DNA of 8,191 nucleotides from an uncultured bacterium (GTDB lineage Bacteria; Bdellovibrionota_C; UBA2361; SZUA-149; CALKYB01). Of the stretch, positions 6,117 to 8,191 are shown in pieces. The translations under genes were made by a program, and so were the position numbers. The DNA lies in NCBI GenBank assembly GCA_938003565.1, contig CALKYB010000334.1, positions 1 through 8,191 on the forward strand. Direction: 5' to 3'. Numbering within the stretch: position 1 is the stretch's first letter; each line of letters opens with the position of its first letter. The notes beneath the pieces are model-generated. The model had not been told where the DNA came from and did not search any database. It worked only from the letters and a program-made list of their open reading frames with translations.

Positions 6117-7004
6117 CTATAAAAAGTAAATGAACTTGTTCTCTGATCTGCGAAAAACGTAAAGACCAAAAACAAGTAAAAGAATACATCCAGCAAAGTG
6201 ATTCATATATATTGAAAACTCAGGTAGCTTTCCATAGTAAACTATATCTCTCATAAACTCGACTAAGCAAAACATTGGATTGAAGATAATGTAGTCCATT
6301 AGCCAATCCGGAAGTTGGTCCCTACTATAGAGAATAGGGGTTAAGAAATATAAGCCTCGAAGAACAACCTCAGTTAAATGAGCTGTATCTTCGAAAAAGA
6401 CATTAGCCGAAGCTAACATTAAAGCAGTACCTACAGTGGCAATGAAAAGAGGCACAATGATGATTGGCATCGCCAAAATGGTTATTGGTATTTCTCGACC
6501 TAAAACTAGCATAACTAATACCAGTGGCACTAAAGAGAATAAAAAAGTTGCCATATTTGAGAATGCTATTGAAAGCGGAAAGATGTATTTAGGAACTGGA
6601 ACCTGGTCGATAATTTTAGCATTTGCTCTGATGGTTCCCAAGCTTTGGCTGTTGGTGCCGCCGAAGTAAGCAAAGGTGATCATTCCCGTAAAAAGAAATA
6701 CTGCATAATCTTCGATATTTTGTCTCATTATACTGGAGAAGACTACAGCTAAGATGATCATCATCATCAAGGGGTTTAGCATGCTCCAAAAATACCCGAG
6801 ATAGCTTCGCTTATATTGTTTGCGTAAATCTCTAGCCACGGATTGTTTAAGGTATTCGCGATAGGCGTATATATCCTGGAAAAGCACTTTGATGGCTTTA
6901 AAAGGCTCCAAGAATCCAAATTTTTGATTTGAGTAATGGTCAGCTGGGTAGAAGGTTCTTTCTATTGTTTCTTTTTCTCGCAAAGAGAGTGCAGCTGAGG
7001 ACAT
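6117..7004 (-). CDS. wzm: Polysaccharide ABC exporter, permease subunit (Wzm type, ABC-2)
   Basis: A 295-aa inner-membrane permease of the ABC-2 family, usual length for Wzm, which forms the dimeric channel for lipid-linked O-antigen, capsule or similar glycans. About 55 cytoplasmic residues lead into the family hallmark Y67?-like segment: K62-QYKRSYLGYFWSMLNP-78 before the first span. Hydrophobic spans lie near 79-93, 101-116, 144-169, 174-200, 212-227 and 268-284. Other family marks are the FFEDTAHL loop (203-210), LYFLTPILYS (218-227) and FNP (241-243) followed by E249/R252. The protein ends in a basic, aromatic tail. The ATG at 7004 has no Shine-Dalgarno, and no better start lies nearby upstream. 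It is the first gene of the wzm-wzt operon. The substrate is unknown: O-antigen, capsule or another exopolysaccharide are all possible. Confidence 0.93.
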   Translation of the reverse strand: MSSAALSLREKETIERTFYPADHYSNQKFGFLEPFKAIKVLFQDIYAYREYLKQSVARDLRKQYKRSYLGYFWSMLNPLMMMIILAVVFSSIMRQNIEDYAVFLFTGMITFAYFGGTNSQSLGTIRANAKIIDQVPVPKYIFPLSIAFSNMATFLFSLVPLVLVMLVLGREIPITILAMPIIIVPLFIATVGTALMLASANVFFEDTAHLTEVVLRGLYFLTPILYSRDQLPDWLMDYIIFNPMFCLVEFMRDIVYYGKLPEFSIYMNHFAGCILLLVFGLYVFRRSENKFIYFL

Positions 7005-7060
7005 AAAATCAGAGGGATGGGTATTTAAGATAATAACTAGACGTAAGAAATATTGCCCTT

Positions 7061-7075
7061 ATTATACCTAGGTAT
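7061..7075 (-). promoter_or_regulatory. Candidate wzm promoter -10 overlapped by a 12-bp palindrome
   Basis: A perfect TATAAT lies on the minus strand at 7066-7061, 57 bp before the wzm ATG. No good -35 is seen at 16-18 bp. The perfect palindrome ATACCTAGGTAT (7064-7075) overlaps half of the hexamer, the usual place for a repressor operator. Confidence 0.45.
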
Positions 7076-7103
7076 TAAAAAAAGCCCAGATAGAAAGTGA
7101 GAG

Positions 7104-7120
7104 TTAGTATAAGATACTAA
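7104..7120. repeat. 7-bp inverted repeat in the wzm / zf-TFIIB-like divergent spacer
   Basis: TTAGTAT (7104-7110) and ATACTAA (7114-7120) pair perfectly around AAG. There is no T-run next to it, so a terminator role is unlikely; a DNA-binding site is possible. Confidence 0.5.
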
Positions 7121-7161
7121 TTCGATAGGTCTTTTGTGAGGGTTAATCCAGTTAGGGTTAG

Positions 7162-7173
7162 CTTGTTAACAAG
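7162..7173. repeat. 12-bp perfect palindrome CTTGTTAACAAG
   Basis: The sequence 7162-7173 is its own reverse complement over 12 bp, with a central GTTAAC. It lies between the divergent genes, about 130 bp upstream of the 7300 gene, and suits a dimeric regulator site. No known operator consensus is claimed. Confidence 0.5.
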
Positions 7174-7227
7174 AATAACAGACTGGAAATCTTCATCTTG
7201 ATTCGCTAGTTTTGCAGATTCCTAGGA

Positions 7228-7257
7228 TTGATGACAGGGAGTGAAAATCTCTATTAG
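7228..7257 (+). promoter_or_regulatory. Weak candidate promoter for the 98-aa protein
   Basis: TTGATG (7228-7233) and TATTAG (7252-7257) are 18 bp apart, each matching four of six consensus bases. It would start transcription around 7264, giving a leader of about 36 nt. The match is poor. Confidence 0.25.
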
Positions 7258-7286
7258 AGTAATTTTTCGTAGTTGAGAAATAAGAT

Positions 7287-7291
7287 AAGGA
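7287..7291 (+). promoter_or_regulatory. Ribosome binding site that sets the start at 7300
   Basis: AAGGA lies 8 nt before the ATG at 7300, an ideal spacing. This rules in favour of the ATG over an in-frame TTG at 7273, which would place the Shine-Dalgarno inside the gene. Confidence 0.75.
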
Positions 7292-7299
7292 AGAAATCT

Positions 7300-7596
7300 A
7301 TGTCTGATGAATTAAATAAAATGGCCGACAAACAGTTAGGTGCCTACTTTGCAAAGAAGAACAAAGAAGCCTTGGAGCGTTTGAAAAAGAAAAATGATGC
7401 AGAAAAGCCCCGCTTGAGTCCTGTATCTGGTGAGCCGATGGTCACAGAAGTTTTACACGGCGTTGTTATTGATCGCTGTGAAAAATCTGGTGGTGTTTGG
7501 TTGGATGCTGGGGAGCTTGAAGAAATATTGGCAGCAAGTGCAGAGTTGGAAAAGTCTGGTGAGAAGGGTTGGCTTGAGAGTTTGATGGGTAAATAG
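7300..7596 (+). CDS. zf-TFIIB-family-like small protein with degenerate zinc site
   Basis: A 98-aa soluble protein. Residues 1-37 are a charged helix; residues 39-75 follow the zf-TFIIB (TFIIB-type zinc ribbon-like) pattern that normally reads CPxC...GV.IDRCPxCGG.WLD.GEL. Here the first pair is S40-P-V-S43 and the second C60-E-K-S63, so only one of four zinc ligands remains, while the distinctive GGVWLDAGEL (64-73) is intact. A helical tail ends at W91/L92. The family's function is largely unknown. Loss of the cysteines suggests a fold held without zinc, or a partner-binding role, by inference. The ATG is chosen for its good Shine-Dalgarno. It is divergent from wzm and convergent, 8 bp apart, with the symporter gene; nothing links it to polysaccharide export. 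Confidence 0.8.
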   Translation: MSDELNKMADKQLGAYFAKKNKEALERLKKKNDAEKPRLSPVSGEPMVTEVLHGVVIDRCEKSGGVWLDAGELEEILAASAELEKSGEKGWLESLMGK

Positions 7597-7623
7597 GGAG
7601 CTAACTATAGCCCTTTCTCTTTT
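7595..7623 (+). terminator. Possible terminator after the 98-aa gene
   Basis: GCTA (7600-7603) pairs with TAGC (7608-7611) around ACTA, extended by AGG (7595-7597) with CCT (7612-7614) across a 2-nt bulge, and followed by TTCTCTTTT (7615-7623). The stem is short and bulged and overlaps both stop codons, so the call is tentative. Confidence 0.35.
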
Positions 7624-8191
7624 AGCTCGAGCAGGATTTTTTTATGTGTTTCTCTAGTTAACGGATACCTTGAACCCATGTAGGCACCGAGGAGTAAAAG
7701 AGCTCCTGCTCCCGGTCCAATTAGAAATCTAAGGCCGTTTTTGACGGCTTCACTTTGTTCTATATTTGCCTCAAAGCCAACCAGGCTTAAAACGATTCCT
7801 GAAATGAAAATGGCCAATCCCGAGGCTAATTTGTAACTAAATGTGGTGCCTCCATAGAATAGTCCTTCTCGTCTCTTGCCGGTCTTGAGTTGGTCGTACT
7901 CTACGACATCAGGAATTATTGCCCACGGGATCATTAGAGCAGCGGCGTGAAAAATCCCCGCTACCGCCGAAATTAAATAGATAAGTTTGCATGAGTCTGG
8001 CCCAAGAAAAAACAGTGAGCAGAGTACCATCGGGTAGATGGTCATAGCTATGGTATATACCTCTGACTTCCCAAACTTTTTCGACAACATGACCCACAGG
8101 GGCATTGCGAATATGGCTGCAGAGAATAGCGTTAGAAAGATTGAGGTTTGTTGGGCCTGCATGTTGAGGATATACTTGAAGTAGTAGGCGA
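7605..8191 (-). CDS. GPH-family (MelB-like) sugar:cation symporter, N-terminal part outside window
   Basis: The frame is open from the right edge to the stop at 7605, giving about 195 C-terminal residues of a protein usually ~450-480 aa. An ATG at 8162 is internal: the residues before it (AYYFKYILN) match the conserved family segment and run off the edge. The family marks visible are P-L-W with SKKFGK in the loop after one membrane span, and the IPDVVEYDQLKTGKRREGLFYGG region (in pieces: IPDVVEYDQ, then TGKRREG), typical of the second half of GPH transporters in the major facilitator superfamily. About five to six membrane spans remain, then a cytoplasmic basic tail ending KEKGL. Such proteins import sugars or glycosides with Na+ or H+ across the inner membrane; the substrate here cannot be told. 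It is convergent with the 98-aa gene. Confidence 0.88.
   Translation of the reverse strand, partial: AYYFKYILNMQAQQTSIFLTLFSAAIFAMPLWVMLSKKFGKSEVYTIAMTIYPMVLCSLFFLGPDSCKLIYLISAVAGIFHAAALMIPWAIIPDVVEYDQLKTGKRREGLFYGGTTFSYKLASGLAIFISGIVLSLVGFEANIEQSEAVKNGLRFLIGPGAGALLLLGAYMGSRYPLTRETHKKILLELKEKGL

Noticed and set aside
7140..7165. Telomere-like GGTTA/GTTAGG repeats
   Set aside because: Only a few imperfect copies within 25 bp of AT-rich spacer; no regular array.
7273..7299. Upstream TTG as start of the 98-aa gene
   Set aside because: The AAGGA at 7287-7291 has ideal spacing to the ATG at 7300, and the extra nine residues are only a basic run encoded by the ribosome-binding region.
7909..8097. 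62-codon minus-strand frame inside the symporter gene
   Set aside because: It lies in another frame within the clear GPH-family coding sequence.
1..8191. Mobile element, CRISPR array, tRNA or rRNA
   Set aside because: No transposase or integrase frame, no regularly spaced repeats and no RNA-gene-like sequence seen on either strand.

Overview
The window comes from a Gram-negative bacterium of moderate G+C content. The evidence is a lipoprotein signal peptide with Ser at position +2 after the lipidated Cys (usual outer-membrane sorting), a Wzm/Wzt-type polysaccharide ABC exporter, and a GPH-type (MelB-like) sugar symporter. Translation starts are mixed: two genes have good Shine-Dalgarno sites, while two large ones have none I can see. 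I cannot name the taxon from sequence alone.

Layout. The left edge (1-457, minus) holds the N-terminal part of a small lipoprotein whose C-terminus lies outside the window. A 299-bp divergent spacer follows. Next comes a very large plus-strand gene (757-4656, 1299 aa) encoding a multidomain glycosyltransferase: an N-terminal beta-sandwich-like domain, a long unassigned middle, a GT2 (GT-A fold) catalytic domain and a C-terminal GT4/WsaF-like (GT-B fold) domain. It converges, across a 17-nt perfect hairpin, on a minus-strand group read right to left: wzm (ABC-2 permease, 7004 to 6117), wzt (ATPase, TTG start, 6088 to 5267), then after 219 bp a separately promoted 120-aa coiled-coil protein (5047 to 4685). 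A 295-bp divergent spacer with three inverted repeats separates wzm from a 98-aa plus-strand protein related to the zf-TFIIB family that has lost three of its four zinc cysteines (7300-7596). This gene converges on the C-terminal part of a GPH-family sugar:cation symporter (7605 to the right edge, minus).

How the genes fit together. The central block (757-7004) looks like a compact ABC-transporter-dependent surface polysaccharide cassette. The large glycosyltransferase would add sugars to a lipid-linked glycan in the cytoplasm, and Wzm/Wzt would flip the product across the inner membrane. The coiled-coil protein carries a C-terminal motif often seen attached to glycosyltransferases and may be a scaffold or ruler. 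Wzt is the short type without a C-terminal carbohydrate-binding domain, so recognition of a chain-terminating cap by Wzt itself is not expected. The flanking lipoprotein, the zf-TFIIB-like protein and the symporter show no obvious link to this job.

There are no RNA genes, CRISPR arrays, transposases or integrase-type features that I can see.
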